Below are positions 1-8,094 of a DNA stretch of 54,555 nt, piece after piece (position 1 is the stretch's first letter; each line of letters starts with the position of its first letter). This stretch comes from Deltaproteobacteria bacterium RIFOXYD12_FULL_56_24 (GTDB lineage Bacteria; Desulfobacterota; Desulfobulbia; Desulfobulbales; Desulfurivibrionaceae): assembly GCA_001799285.1 (NCBI GenBank), contig MGTD01000036.1, positions 4,863 through 59,417 on the forward strand, given 5' to 3'. Below the pieces are notes generated by a model. That model saw only the letters and a program-made list of their open reading frames with translations. It was not told where the DNA came from and did not search any database. The translations under genes were made by a program, and so were the position numbers.

Positions 1-265
1 CCAGGCAGAGGGTGGGCTCCCCGCCGATGAGGATGGCCAGGTTCACCCCGCGGGCCATCTCTTTTTCCACAAAGGTGTGCCACTTGCCGACGTCCTTTTC
101 TTCGGAGGCCGCCTCGTGCTCGCCCGAGGAAAAGAAGAAGCAGCCCTTGCAACGAAGGTTGCAGCGGTCGGTGACGTCATAGATGGAACTGCGGATATTA
201 AGCCGGGCAATATTTTTATAGCGCTCATACCAGTGCGCATCGAGCAGGGAACTGACGGTTTTCAT
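1..265 (-). CDS. Radical SAM protein, partial (N-terminal 88 residues)
   Basis: The reading frame starts at an ATG at 265 and stays open to the left edge, so only the N-terminus is visible. It shows the radical SAM [4Fe-4S] motif CNLRCKGC (CX3CX2C, Cys35, Cys39, Cys42), then a Gly-Glu-Pro turn (IGGEPTLC), which fits the strand-2 GGE motif that contacts SAM in this superfamily. It closely parallels the next gene upstream: both have an aromatic-rich GCFFF or GCYYF after the cluster motif. The two are therefore tandem paralogues. The gene is last in the visible part of the minus-strand block that also encodes ACPs and ketosynthases. Substrate is unknown; an acyl-ACP or a lipid is an inference from context. 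The start has no clear Shine-Dalgarno sequence. Confidence 0.85.
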   Translation of the reverse strand, partial: MKTVSSLLDAHWYERYKNIARLNIRSSIYDVTDRCNLRCKGCFFFSSGEHEAASEEKDVGKWHTFVEKEMARGVNLAILIGGEPTLCL

Positions 266-284
266 GGTTTATACCGGAGGCAAC

Positions 285-1340
285 TCATTGGTTTGGAGGG
301 GGGATAACCGGCGTCTCGCAGAGGTTAGGGCCTTTTGCATACCCCTTAACCCAGACGGCCAGGTAGGTGTCAACATAGTCAAGCCAGGCGGAGAAGGTCA
401 ACGGGTCCGTGGCGTGCCGGTACATCCTGGCCGTGACCACGGCGCTGCCCGCCGCGTAATGACGGCAGTCATCACAATCGGTATCCGGCACGCAGCAGGC
501 CGCCTCGCGATCCCACTGCAGGTTGGTGCGGTATTGGCGAAATGTTCTGCCAAGACCGATATCCGTTGCCTGGTTCATGCGGGGATAGGAACAGGAAAAA
601 AGCTCATGCAGCCCATGGGGCCGGGTGTGGGTAAGGATATTGTAGGGAGAAAACAGCACGGTTTCCGGGAACTCGGCCAGCAGCTCGGTCATGACCTGCG
701 CCGTTTTCGCAAGGGTTTGAGGAGTATGGCGCAGCGGTCCTTTGTAGCCGACCGGGGAGGAAAACATGTTGAAGGTGATCTGCAGGCCGCCTTTGGCCAG
801 GATTTCCGTAACCTCTCTGGCTTCGTCGATGTTGACCGGGGTAAAAGTATATACCCAGACGGCTCTGGGGTCATTTTGATAGTTGGCCATCTGCCGGACC
901 AGCATGTCCGGGGCCTTTCTGATGGCAAGGCTGGTCCGGTCATTGCCCCAGACCGAGAGATGGATCCGGTAATCAATCCCCGGCGGGAGACGGTGCAGCC
1001 CGTTGCTGGCAATGGCGCCCAAGGGAATCACCCCGTGACACACCTCGCACAGCTCCGGCACCAGGGACGGTTCGGCCCCGGCAAGCACGACAAAGGTGAT
1101 GCCCCGGGCCTTTTCCGCTTCCAGGAGCTGCCGCCAGGCTGCCGGATCCCGGTTTTCCTCGGCAAACTGTTTTTCCCCGGCAAAATAATAGCACCCTTCG
1201 CAGCGGATATTGCAGCGGTTGCTCATGTCATAGGTGGATTCGCGGAGAAAGAAATACCTCCGGACTTTATTCCACCTTTCCCTGATAACCGGGTCTGCGA
1301 TGATCTCGGAGAATTTATACTCCCTGGCCGGGACGATCAC
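285..1340 (-). CDS. Radical SAM protein, ACP-linked, tandem paralogue
   Basis: This 351-residue protein has a CX3CX2C cluster motif (CNIRCEGC, Cys43/47/50) and then a core that reads like a full radical SAM TIM barrel. The C-terminal third has further cysteines (a CCVPDTDCDDC stretch) that could bind an auxiliary cluster or metal, although the spacing is not a standard SPASM pattern. There is no cobalamin-binding domain. The start is a GTG directly after the stop codon of the upstream ACP gene, with no gap, which suggests coupled translation and a job on an ACP-bound chain. The neighbour at the window edge is a paralogue. The reaction cannot be read from the sequence; desaturation, C-C bond formation or ring closure are options. 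Confidence 0.85.
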   Translation of the reverse strand: MIVPAREYKFSEIIADPVIRERWNKVRRYFFLRESTYDMSNRCNIRCEGCYYFAGEKQFAEENRDPAAWRQLLEAEKARGITFVVLAGAEPSLVPELCEVCHGVIPLGAIASNGLHRLPPGIDYRIHLSVWGNDRTSLAIRKAPDMLVRQMANYQNDPRAVWVYTFTPVNIDEAREVTEILAKGGLQITFNMFSSPVGYKGPLRHTPQTLAKTAQVMTELLAEFPETVLFSPYNILTHTRPHGLHELFSCSYPRMNQATDIGLGRTFRQYRTNLQWDREAACCVPDTDCDDCRHYAAGSAVVTARMYRHATDPLTFSAWLDYVDTYLAVWVKGYAKGPNLCETPVIPPPNQ

Positions 1341-1607
1341 TTATTCGCCACTGGTCAATTTGGTGTTGATGTACTCGGCGATGATCTGGACGGTGGTCAG
1401 CTTGGGATAATCGTCTTCATCGATCCGGATGCCGTATTCGTCCCGGAGAACCAGGGCAATGGTCGCCAGATCCATGGAGTCAATGCCCACCTCGTCCACC
1501 AGGTCGAGGTCCGGGTCAAAGGTCTGGGGGGTGACATCCTCCAGCTGCAAGGTGTTGATGATGATTTCAGCGATCCTGGTGATGGTTTGGGGAAGGTCTG
1601 TGTTCAT
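1341..1607 (-). CDS. Acyl carrier protein (ACP 1)
   Basis: An 88-residue ACP with the phosphopantetheine site GIDSMDL, Ser44. The helix pattern and acidic composition fit a type II FAS/PKS carrier. An upstream in-frame start would add 17 residues overlapping the previous gene; the ATG at 1607 gives the family's usual length and lies just after that gene's stop (1616-1618). It sits between a hotdog dehydratase and a radical SAM gene, so it is likely to carry the acyl chain those enzymes act on. It is one of four ACPs in the cluster, and their sequences differ clearly, so they probably serve different steps or chains. Confidence 0.93.
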   Translation of the reverse strand: MNTDLPQTITRIAEIIINTLQLEDVTPQTFDPDLDLVDEVGIDSMDLATIALVLRDEYGIRIDEDDYPKLTTVQIIAEYINTKLTSGE

Positions 1608-1615
1608 GTAGGTCT

Positions 1616-1975
1616 CTATATCTTGGTTTTTTTGGCAAAAAGCATTATCCCGGAACAAACCTCATCATTGCCGCTGGTTATCCGGAACGTATAGTGCTTT
1701 TTAATTTGGACGAATGTGGCATGGATGTCAAGGAGTTCTCCGGGTCTGACGATCTTTCTGAACTTGATCCGGCTCAGGCCGCTCAGGCAAAGGTCATCTT
1801 CCCTGGATGCGACAATAAGATCGGCAACCATCTTTAACTGGGCAATTCCCGGCAGGATCGGATTATCAGGAAAGTGCCCGGAAAACCAGGGCGATTGACG
1901 ATCCGTTGTCACCCGGGCGGCCAGCTCGTCTTGTGGCAATTGTCTCGCTTCGGTTTCGACCAACAAATAGCTCAA
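1616..1975 (-). CDS. FabZ/ApeI-like hotdog dehydratase, catalytic acid replaced
   Basis: A 119-residue single hotdog domain with the FabZ-type signature GHFPDNPILPG (His34), followed by QLKMV. This His is the catalytic residue in 3-hydroxyacyl-ACP dehydratases. The acidic partner (Glu in FabZ, Asp or Glu in aryl-polyene relatives) aligns with Lys48 here, so the enzyme may be a non-dehydrating partner, may act in a heterodimer, or may use another residue. The start is a TTG at 1975, because the frame has no ATG before the upstream stop; an undetected frameshift at the 5' end cannot be excluded. It is followed by ACP 1 eight bases downstream. Confidence 0.8.
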   Translation of the reverse strand: MSYLLVETEARQLPQDELAARVTTDRQSPWFSGHFPDNPILPGIAQLKMVADLIVASREDDLCLSGLSRIKFRKIVRPGELLDIHATFVQIKKHYTFRITSGNDEVCSGIMLFAKKTKI

Positions 1976-2040
1976 GGTATCGCGTCGAGTCCTGGGTAAA
2001 AATCAATCTGGGGAACATGCCGGTGCCGACCCTGCGACCG

Positions 2041-2072
2041 CTTACAAAAAACTTATACCACCGGGGGTATAA
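2041..2072 (-). terminator. Probable intrinsic terminator after the radical SAM gene
   Basis: Read on the minus strand, a 7-base-pair stem (TTATACC with GGTATAA, six-base loop) is followed at once by a run of six T. It lies 33 bases past the stop of the radical SAM gene ending at 2105. The stem is AT-rich and short, so termination may be partial. It would separate the ACP-ketosynthase-radical SAM genes from the dehydratase-ACP-radical SAM genes. Confidence 0.45.
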
Positions 2073-2104
2073 ACACGCAAGAGAGGCCCTGCTGCAAGAA
2101 CAGG

Positions 2105-3451
2105 TTATCCGGCAAGAAATTCCCAGAGCGGCCCGGTATGCCCCCGGTCGTACATCTTCTTGACCATGGCCGCGCTCCGTGCCCCGCCGGAGCCGATGAG
2201 CCAGTTGCCGCGCTTGCCCGCCCGTGCCGTGACCTGAGCGGCAATGGTGTCGCGGTCGATTGCCTCGGCCTGGTAAAAAAGCGGCTGCAGCAGATTTGTT
2301 TCCGGGCGAATCTTCCCTTCCGCAAGGGCGAGGTCGTAAAGGGCGGTATGGGGATAGATCCGGATCCCGATGAAAAAAAAGAGCACCGTCTTGTTGAGCT
2401 GTTCGATGCGGTCAAGGGATTCCGCGACCGTGGCGGGGGATTCCCCCGGACCACCAAGGAGAAAGTAATGGGCCACATGCAGCCCAGCCTCAAGGGCCTG
2501 TTGGTGGGCGGCAAAAACCTCGTCAACCCCAAAGGGTTTTCGGTAGGCGGCCAGCATGGCCGTGGAGAGCGACTCGGTGCCGAATTCCACATGATTGCAA
2601 CCGGCTTCGGCCATGCGGGTAAAATAATCGGTCGGCAGCCTGAGCGGGGCGAAAAAACCACCCCAGGGAATGGAAACTCCGGCATCCTTGAAGGCCTTGG
2701 CCACGGCCAGACTGTGGGCCACATCCGAATTAAAGGCCGAGTCGGTGAGAAAAAGATACCTGGCTCCGGCCTCCTGCAGATCCAGGGCGGTCCTGGCCAC
2801 CTCAGCGGGGGGGGCCAGACGGTGCTTTTTCCCTTCGAGATGGGGATACGGGCAATAGATGCAGTTGAAAGAACAGCCCCGTTTGGTTTGCAGATTCAGC
2901 ATCCCCCCTTTTTTGAGGTAAAATTCCACATGGGAGGCTTGGGGCCGGAAGGCGCGCACCTGTTGGCCGGGCCAGGGCTCGGGCGTTGCCGGAGAGGAAC
3001 CAGGGGAGATCACCCCGGGAATCCGGGTCGGGTCCAGTCCACGGTGCAGGGCCTCCACCAGCAGGCCGAATCGCTCCCCCTCGCCGATGATCCCGTAATC
3101 CACGCCCAGGGCGGCGAAAACCCTCTCCGCCATGATGGTGAATCCGCTGCCGCCGCAGACCAGCACGGCTTGCGAGCGCTCGCGCAGCCAGGCAACCAGT
3201 TCGCCGTAGGCACTGATAAAAAAGAGGGGCTCGCCCGCCTCGGTGTTGTCGATATTGCGGCAGGAGAGGCCGATGATCTCCGGGGAAAAATCGCGCAACA
3301 GCTCTGCCAGGGCCGCTAGGGAGAGGACATTCAGGTCCGCGATTCGGACCTGATGCTCTGCGGCAACACACCCCGCCACATAGTCCAGGCCGATGGGATA
3401 GACTGGATAAGGGACGGTGAGGGTATTGGGCGAGATGAGCAAGATCTTCAT
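2105..3451 (-). CDS. B12-binding-type radical SAM enzyme
   Basis: A 448-residue protein. Residues 1-140 form a Rossmann-like cobalamin-binding-type domain (a MKILLISPNT start, GLSCRN near 61, a CGGSGFTIMAE turn near 99, an IGEGE loop near 122). The radical SAM domain follows with CSFNCIYC (Cys193/197/200). The classical DxHxxG cobalamin ligand motif is not seen, as is common in this class (the BchE/methyltransferase-like class B group), so B12 binding is likely but not certain. Its ATG overlaps the stop of the ketosynthase fusion by four bases (ATGA), implying translational coupling. It probably modifies an acyl-ACP or its product, for example by methylation, cyclisation or rearrangement. A probable terminator follows. 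Confidence 0.9.
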   Translation of the reverse strand: MKILLISPNTLTVPYPVYPIGLDYVAGCVAAEHQVRIADLNVLSLAALAELLRDFSPEIIGLSCRNIDNTEAGEPLFFISAYGELVAWLRERSQAVLVCGGSGFTIMAERVFAALGVDYGIIGEGERFGLLVEALHRGLDPTRIPGVISPGSSPATPEPWPGQQVRAFRPQASHVEFYLKKGGMLNLQTKRGCSFNCIYCPYPHLEGKKHRLAPPAEVARTALDLQEAGARYLFLTDSAFNSDVAHSLAVAKAFKDAGVSIPWGGFFAPLRLPTDYFTRMAEAGCNHVEFGTESLSTAMLAAYRKPFGVDEVFAAHQQALEAGLHVAHYFLLGGPGESPATVAESLDRIEQLNKTVLFFFIGIRIYPHTALYDLALAEGKIRPETNLLQPLFYQAEAIDRDTIAAQVTARAGKRGNWLIGSGGARSAAMVKKMYDRGHTGPLWEFLAG

Positions 3452-5613
3452 GGCCGGGAGAATTCCATGGCGGAAAGATATCGGCCCAGACCCAGCACCA
3501 GGATGGCATTTTTTTTGCCTGCCAGCGCAAGATCATCCCCGGATACGAACGGTCCGGGCACCTCCCCCGAGCGGAGAAAGGAAGCGGCCATAACCGCGGC
3601 GACGGCCGAGGCCGAGGCGAATTCCCCGGTAAATTCGCGGTAGCGGATGATTGGGGCCTGTAATTCGGATTGGCCCAGAAACTCTGCCAGCTGCCCCTCG
3701 CCTTCTTCCCTTACCGCTGCGGGGATACCGGCCAGCAGGAGGGCATACTTGCCGTTTAAGGTTTGGGCCCCACCCAGGGCATCGATCAGGGCCTTGATCC
3801 CCCCCTCGGCTGCGCTGCACTGATAAAAAGGAATCCGGACCAGGCATTGGGCGCCTGCTGCTTTTCTGCTCAGACAAAAACCGCCGCCGCCGTCGGCCAA
3901 AAGGGTGCCCGAGGCAATGGAGGGATCGAGCAGGGGAGAGAGGACCGGGTGCCCCTCATCCGCACCAAGGACGAGGGCGCTTTCCTGTCCCTCGTCCAGC
4001 ATGAGGTCCGCGGCAAACAGCGCCTGCTCAAAGGAGTAATCGCCGCCGCTGGCGGTGATATTGGCTCCAGAGGCCCCGAAGAGGATGGCGGTTTGCCCGG
4101 CAGGCCCGTTATGCACCGAGCCGACAAAGTCGGTGGGGCTGGGAAACTGTTCGCCCGAATCGGTGAGGCGGGTCAGGAAATCATGGGTTTCCGAGAGGGC
4201 GCCCCAGCCGGTTCCCATGAACACGGCACCGGGCTTTGCCTCGAATCCGGAATCCTGGTGGGCGCTCAGGGCCAAGGACAGCGTCAGGCGCGGCAGCCGT
4301 TTCAGGCGGCGCACCAGGTTGGGCGGCAGGTTTGCCGAGATGCCGGCCAGGTCCGCCGTGCCGGCCACCGGCAGACCCTGGGCAAGCAGGGCCAGGGTGG
4401 CGGCGGTATCCCCGGCGCCGGTGAGGCAGGCATAGCCGTGAATGGCCAGCCCGGCCTTGCCTTGCCTGGGAGCGGGGAGTGGAAAACGGTCCGCTTTGGC
4501 AATTACCAGGCAGCCGTTGTTGCCGCCAAAGCCAAAGGAGTTGCTGAGCACGGCGGCGGTGGCCTGGTTGGTCGGCTGGCGCAACGGGGTCAGGCCAAGG
4601 GCGGGATCGGGATTCCGGCAACCGGTGTTGGCGGGCAAAAAGTCTTTGGCCACCGCGATTGCCGCCACTACCGCCTCGATGGCCCCGGAGGCAGCCAGGC
4701 TGTGGCCCGTTGCCCCTTTGATGGAGGAGAGCGGCGGCGGCGCGGCAAAGAGGGTGCGGACGGCTTTGGCCTCGGCCAGATCGTTTTCCGGGGTGCCGGT
4801 GCCGTGGAGATTGATGTAGCTGATCTCTGTAGGATTAAGACCGGCATCGGCAAGTGCCGCCTGCATGGCCCTGAGTGCGCCTCGGCCCTCGGGGTGGGGG
4901 GCGGCCGGGTGATAGGCATCGCAGGAAAGCCCGGCGCCGAGGAGTTCTGCCAGGGGGCGGGCCGGTTTTTCCGTGGTCAGCAGCAGCATGGCCGCGCCTT
5001 CGGCCACCGCCATACCATGCCGGTCCGCATCAAGGGGTCGGCAGCCCTGCTTGTCCACGAGCTGTAGGGAATGAAAACCGAAATAGGTCAGACGGCAGAG
5101 CGAATCCACCCCTCCGGCCAGAACTGCCTTCGCTTTGCCGCTGCGCAGCATTTCCAGAGCCAGGGCAATGGCTACGGCCCCGGAGGAACAGGCGGTGGAA
5201 ACGGTGAGGGGTATGCCCCTGCAGCCGAGCTCTTGGGCAAGATACTCGGCGACACTGTTTAACCCGTGATACCGGTACAATTCCTTATTGTCCGCCTTGG
5301 CCCGGAGCAACGCCTCCGTGGTCAGGATGCCGCCGGTGGTGTTGCCGAGAATGATTGCATCGGGTGGGGTGTGAGAGGAGGCCATGGCCTGCCTGGCGGC
5401 GTTCAGGGCCAGGCGGTGGGTGCGGGGCAGGTCCGACTGCTCGGCCAGGTCGCGGACCTGGCCCGTCGGCAAAGGCTCGCCATGCAAGAGGGGGAAGAGA
5501 TCAAGCGGCCTGATTGCCGAATGGTTGTCGCGCAGCGCTTCTTCTGTGGCGGCGAGTCCCTCGCCAAGCGGGCTGATGATACCCAGACCGGCGATGTAAA
5601 CCCTTTTTCCCAT
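3448..5613 (-). CDS. Ketosynthase fused to a degenerate ketosynthase (KS-CLF-like)
   Basis: 721 residues, about 1.7 times a normal KAS II. Residues 1-375 are a complete FabF-type ketosynthase: STACSSG with Cys142, LHGTGT with His270, Lys299, GHSLAASG with His304, and a terminal NSFGFGGNN loop. Residues 388-721 form a second thiolase-like fold of the type found in the short aryl-polyene ketosynthase-like proteins. At its nucleophile region it reads ASGGDYSF, with no Cys, and no His-rich motifs follow. This arrangement resembles a ketosynthase/chain-length-factor pair, but in one chain. It should condense malonyl-ACP with a growing chain, and the C-terminal half may set length or stabilise the dimer. 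Start and stop both overlap neighbours by one to four bases. Confidence 0.9.
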   Translation of the reverse strand: MGKRVYIAGLGIISPLGEGLAATEEALRDNHSAIRPLDLFPLLHGEPLPTGQVRDLAEQSDLPRTHRLALNAARQAMASSHTPPDAIILGNTTGGILTTEALLRAKADNKELYRYHGLNSVAEYLAQELGCRGIPLTVSTACSSGAVAIALALEMLRSGKAKAVLAGGVDSLCRLTYFGFHSLQLVDKQGCRPLDADRHGMAVAEGAAMLLLTTEKPARPLAELLGAGLSCDAYHPAAPHPEGRGALRAMQAALADAGLNPTEISYINLHGTGTPENDLAEAKAVRTLFAAPPPLSSIKGATGHSLAASGAIEAVVAAIAVAKDFLPANTGCRNPDPALGLTPLRQPTNQATAAVLSNSFGFGGNNGCLVIAKADRFPLPAPRQGKAGLAIHGYACLTGAGDTAATLALLAQGLPVAGTADLAGISANLPPNLVRRLKRLPRLTLSLALSAHQDSGFEAKPGAVFMGTGWGALSETHDFLTRLTDSGEQFPSPTDFVGSVHNGPAGQTAILFGASGANITASGGDYSFEQALFAADLMLDEGQESALVLGADEGHPVLSPLLDPSIASGTLLADGGGGFCLSRKAAGAQCLVRIPFYQCSAAEGGIKALIDALGGAQTLNGKYALLLAGIPAAVREEGEGQLAEFLGQSELQAPIIRYREFTGEFASASAVAAVMAASFLRSGEVPGPFVSGDDLALAGKKNAILVLGLGRYLSAMEFSRP

Positions 5614-5879
5614 CAGGACGATGAACCGGGGGTGTTTTCCTTGATGTATTCGGCCAGGGAGGCAAGGGAGGAAAAGATCTTTTCTCCGACTTCCTGGCTG
5701 TTGATCACGACGCCATAGTCTTTTTCCACCATGACCACCATTTCCAGGACATCGATGGAGTCAATGCCCAAGGCGCCGCCGACCAGTCGGTCGTTTTCGT
5801 CGAAATTCTCCGGGCTCAGATCTTGAAGATTCAGGATGTCAATGATCTTGACCTTGAGTTCTGCTGTCAATGTATTCAT
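5613..5879 (-). CDS. Acyl carrier protein (ACP 2)
   Basis: An 88-residue ACP with the attachment site GIDSIDVLE. Its stop codon overlaps the ATG of the ketosynthase fusion by one base (TGATG), so the pair is probably made in balance and used together. It is the first gene of the minus-strand block, facing the plus-strand block across a 423-base divergent region. Confidence 0.93.
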   Translation of the reverse strand: MNTLTAELKVKIIDILNLQDLSPENFDENDRLVGGALGIDSIDVLEMVVMVEKDYGVVINSQEVGEKIFSSLASLAEYIKENTPGSSS

Positions 5880-6302
5880 AGGATGCGGTCACTGTATGAT
5901 TGTCGTTAGAGGATGAGGAAATACTGGCGGCAAGGCGGCAATGAAGCCGGTCTGGTTTTCGGAAACTTGTGCTGGATAACGTTTACGTGTAATTATATAC
6001 TGCCTAAAAAAAGATAATGCCAAGAATAATTCCACTTCAGGAGTGGCTGGCCGCTGGAAAAAGGGGTATCGTTTCGGCTCTAAGGACCAGGGTCAAGAAG
6101 GTGCCTGATCAGCGCGAATTTTCCGCAAGATGTAATTTGTACAGAGAGAGCTCCTTTGAAATTCTCCCTCTCCCCCGCTTTACTGGGGGAGAGGGCCGGG
6201 GAGAGGGGGTAAATTGCGCTGTCCACCCTCTCCCTGACCCTCTCCCTCAAGGGCGAGGGGATTTTAGGAAAATTAGCGCTAATCAGGAAAAGGTATGTTT
6301 GC
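5880..6302. promoter_or_regulatory. Divergent intergenic region between cluster blocks 1 and 2
   Basis: This 423-base gap separates genes transcribed away from each other, so it should hold both promoters. A weak sigma-70-like pair on the plus strand is TTGTGC at 5967 and TAATTA at 5990 (17-base spacing), in a locally AT-rich stretch (5980-6016). I found no convincing minus-strand promoter or operator. The part from 6164 to 6260 is repeat DNA, listed separately. An open frame on the plus strand from 6017 overlaps the repeat and does not look like a gene. Confidence 0.4.
6164..6260. repeat. CCCTCTCCC-type palindromic repeat
   Basis: A perfect 11-base inverted repeat (CCCTCTCCCCC at 6166-6176 and GGGGGAGAGGG at 6185-6195, 8-base loop) is followed by a second, imperfect and oppositely oriented unit at 6226-6260. 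It looks like a dispersed intergenic palindrome of the kind common in GC-rich bacteria. Its position directly upstream of the block 2 operon could affect mRNA structure. Confidence 0.75.
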
Positions 6303-6746
6303 ATGAGCCCACTAACACTCTCCGATCTCACCCTGGAGGATCTTCTGCCCCATCGCGGCACCATGCTGTTGGTCAAGGAGATTATGGAGGTGGACAGCGA
6401 GAGCGCCCGCGCCCTTTTTTTGGTGGAAAAAACGTGGCCCATGGCCGATGGGCAAGGGGTGGACCCTCTGATTCTGGTGGAACTCGCCGCCCAGACTGCC
6501 GGGGTGTGCAACGGCTGGAGCAGGGTCCAGACTCATGGCCGGGACTCCAATCAGATGGGCTGGCTGGTGGGCATAAAAAAGGCGGATTTTTTTATCGACT
6601 CCCTGCCCTTTGGCGCCAGGATCACGGCCAGGGCAGAAAATACTTATAGTTTTGAAAATCTCCGGGAGGTCGCCTGCGAACTGCACCTGGACAAGCAGCT
6701 CATCGGCCGGGCCATCCTGCAACTTTTTCAGGCAAATCAACAATGA
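6303..6746 (+). CDS. ApeP-like 3-hydroxyacyl-ACP dehydratase
   Basis: A 147-residue hotdog protein. It has LLPHRGTMLLV near the N-terminus (His17) and DPLILVELAAQTAG with Glu60, the pattern of the aryl-polyene dehydratases (ApeP group), in which the His comes early and the acid later in the long helix. It should dehydrate beta-hydroxyacyl-ACP to the trans-enoyl form. It overlaps the next gene, a FabG-like reductase, by four bases, giving a dehydratase-reductase pair that makes conjugated double bonds if no enoyl reductase acts. No FabI-type enoyl reductase is seen in the window. Confidence 0.88.
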   Translation: MSPLTLSDLTLEDLLPHRGTMLLVKEIMEVDSESARALFLVEKTWPMADGQGVDPLILVELAAQTAGVCNGWSRVQTHGRDSNQMGWLVGIKKADFFIDSLPFGARITARAENTYSFENLREVACELHLDKQLIGRAILQLFQANQQ

Positions 6747-7480
6747 CCACAAAAAACGAAAAAAGCATAGCCCTGGTCACCGGGGGCAGCAAAGGGATCG
6801 GCCGGGCAATCTGCGTGGAGCTGGCGCGCTCTGGCTATTATCTGGTCATCAACTACCACAGTGACCAACAGGGCGCAGAGCAGACCCTGGCCATGATCGA
6901 AGGGGAGGGCGGCCGGGGCGAGATCTGCCGGTTTGATGTCCGGGACGGACAGGCGGCGGAAAAGATTGTGGCGGAGCTTGGCGCCAGGCTGGGATCCATC
7001 GACATCCTGGTCAACAATGCCGGGATCGTTGCCGACGGGCTGTTCATGATGATGCCGCCGGAGAGGTGGCAGTCGGTCATTGATACCAGTCTGCACGGGT
7101 TTTACAATATGACCCGGCCGGTGCTGGAGTTGATGGTGCGCCACCGCAAGGGGACCATTGTCTCCGTTTCCTCCGCCAGTTCCCTTATGGTTAACCGGGG
7201 CCAGGCCAACTATTCCGCGGCCAAGGCCGGCTTGAACGCGGCCAGCCGGGTCATCGCCGCCGAGGTCGCCCGCATGGGGATTCGGGTCAATGTCGTGGCT
7301 CCTGGCCTGATCGAGACGGACATGATCCAGAACGCCCCCAAGGAGCATATCAAGACCATGATTCCCATGAACCGCATCGGCAGGCCGGACGAGGTGGCCA
7401 AGGTGGTGGGCTTTCTCTGTTCCGATGCAGCTTCCTATGTCACCGGCCAGGTCATCTCGGTCAACGGCGGGATGTTTTGA
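6743..7480 (+). CDS. FabG-like 3-oxoacyl-ACP reductase
   Basis: A 245-residue short-chain dehydrogenase. It has the NADP(H)-binding motif TGGSKGIG (13-20), NNAG (91-94), Ser144, and the catalytic YSAAK with Tyr157 and Lys161. The C-terminus YVTGQVISVNGGMF is typical of FabG. It should reduce the beta-keto group on the ACP-bound chain. It starts within the ATGA overlap with the dehydratase and ends in a TGATG overlap with the LolA-like gene. Its role in this cluster rather than in general fatty acid synthesis is inferred from position. Confidence 0.93.
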   Translation: MTTKNEKSIALVTGGSKGIGRAICVELARSGYYLVINYHSDQQGAEQTLAMIEGEGGRGEICRFDVRDGQAAEKIVAELGARLGSIDILVNNAGIVADGLFMMMPPERWQSVIDTSLHGFYNMTRPVLELMVRHRKGTIVSVSSASSLMVNRGQANYSAAKAGLNAASRVIAAEVARMGIRVNVVAPGLIETDMIQNAPKEHIKTMIPMNRIGRPDEVAKVVGFLCSDAASYVTGQVISVNGGMF

Positions 7481-8094
7481 TGAAACGGCTGCTGCTCCTT
7501 GTCGCCCTCTCTCTTTTCGTCGCCGTCCCGGCCGTCCAAGCCGGAGCTGCAAGCCGGGGAGAGCCGGTAACGCAGGTCCAGCCGGGGCAATTGCGCTCGG
7601 TCCAGGCCGATTTTATCCAGGAAAAACATCTGAAGATCCTGGCCCGCCCCATCATCTCCACCGGCTCCTTCACCTTTCAGGCCCCCCAGTCCCTGCGCTG
7701 GGAATACCGGACGCCCATCCGCTCCATCCTGCTCATGCATGGCGGCAAGGTGAGGAAATTCGTGGAACGGGATGGCGTGCTCACGGAAGACAAGGGGATG
7801 CGGCTCGATGCCATGCAGGTCGTGCTGGCCGAGATTTCCAACTGGCTCGATGGCCGTTTTACCGACAACGCCATGTTTACGGTTTCCTTTCCCAAAAAAC
7901 AGACCGTATTGCTCACCCCGAAGGAACCGGGCTTTGCCGCCTTGATCAGCAGCATTGAGCTCAAACTCGGCGATCAGGCAGGGCTTCTCGACAAGGTGAT
8001 TATCTTCGAGGGGCCGGGCGCCTTCACCAGCCTCACCTTCAGCAACAGGCTCCTCAATCAGGAGATCCCTGCTGCCGTGTTTACTAAGCAATGA
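7480..8094 (+). CDS. LolA-like outer membrane lipoprotein carrier
   Basis: 204 residues with a signal peptide (MKRLLLLVALSLFVAVPAVQA), then a LolA fold pattern: VQADFIQEKHLKILARPIIS, a SLRWEYRTP strand and further amphipathic strands. I use the ATG at 7480, which overlaps the previous stop, rather than the TTG three bases earlier. Aryl-polyene clusters carry a LolA homologue that is thought to shuttle the lipid product through the periplasm; the same is likely here. The following gene encodes a lipoprotein that is often paired with it. Confidence 0.87.
   Translation: MKRLLLLVALSLFVAVPAVQAGAASRGEPVTQVQPGQLRSVQADFIQEKHLKILARPIISTGSFTFQAPQSLRWEYRTPIRSILLMHGGKVRKFVERDGVLTEDKGMRLDAMQVVLAEISNWLDGRFTDNAMFTVSFPKKQTVLLTPKEPGFAALISSIELKLGDQAGLLDKVIIFEGPGAFTSLTFSNRLLNQEIPAAVFTKQ

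Noticed and set aside
264-1694. Long plus-strand open frame opposite the radical SAM and ACP genes
   Set aside because: It is an antisense shadow in GC-rich DNA: the other strand has recognisable enzymes with catalytic motifs, and the plus-strand translation has no family signature.
2138-5067. Plus-strand open frames opposite the radical SAM and ketosynthase genes
   Set aside because: Glycine- and arginine-rich translations without domains; the minus strand has intact ketosynthase motifs throughout.
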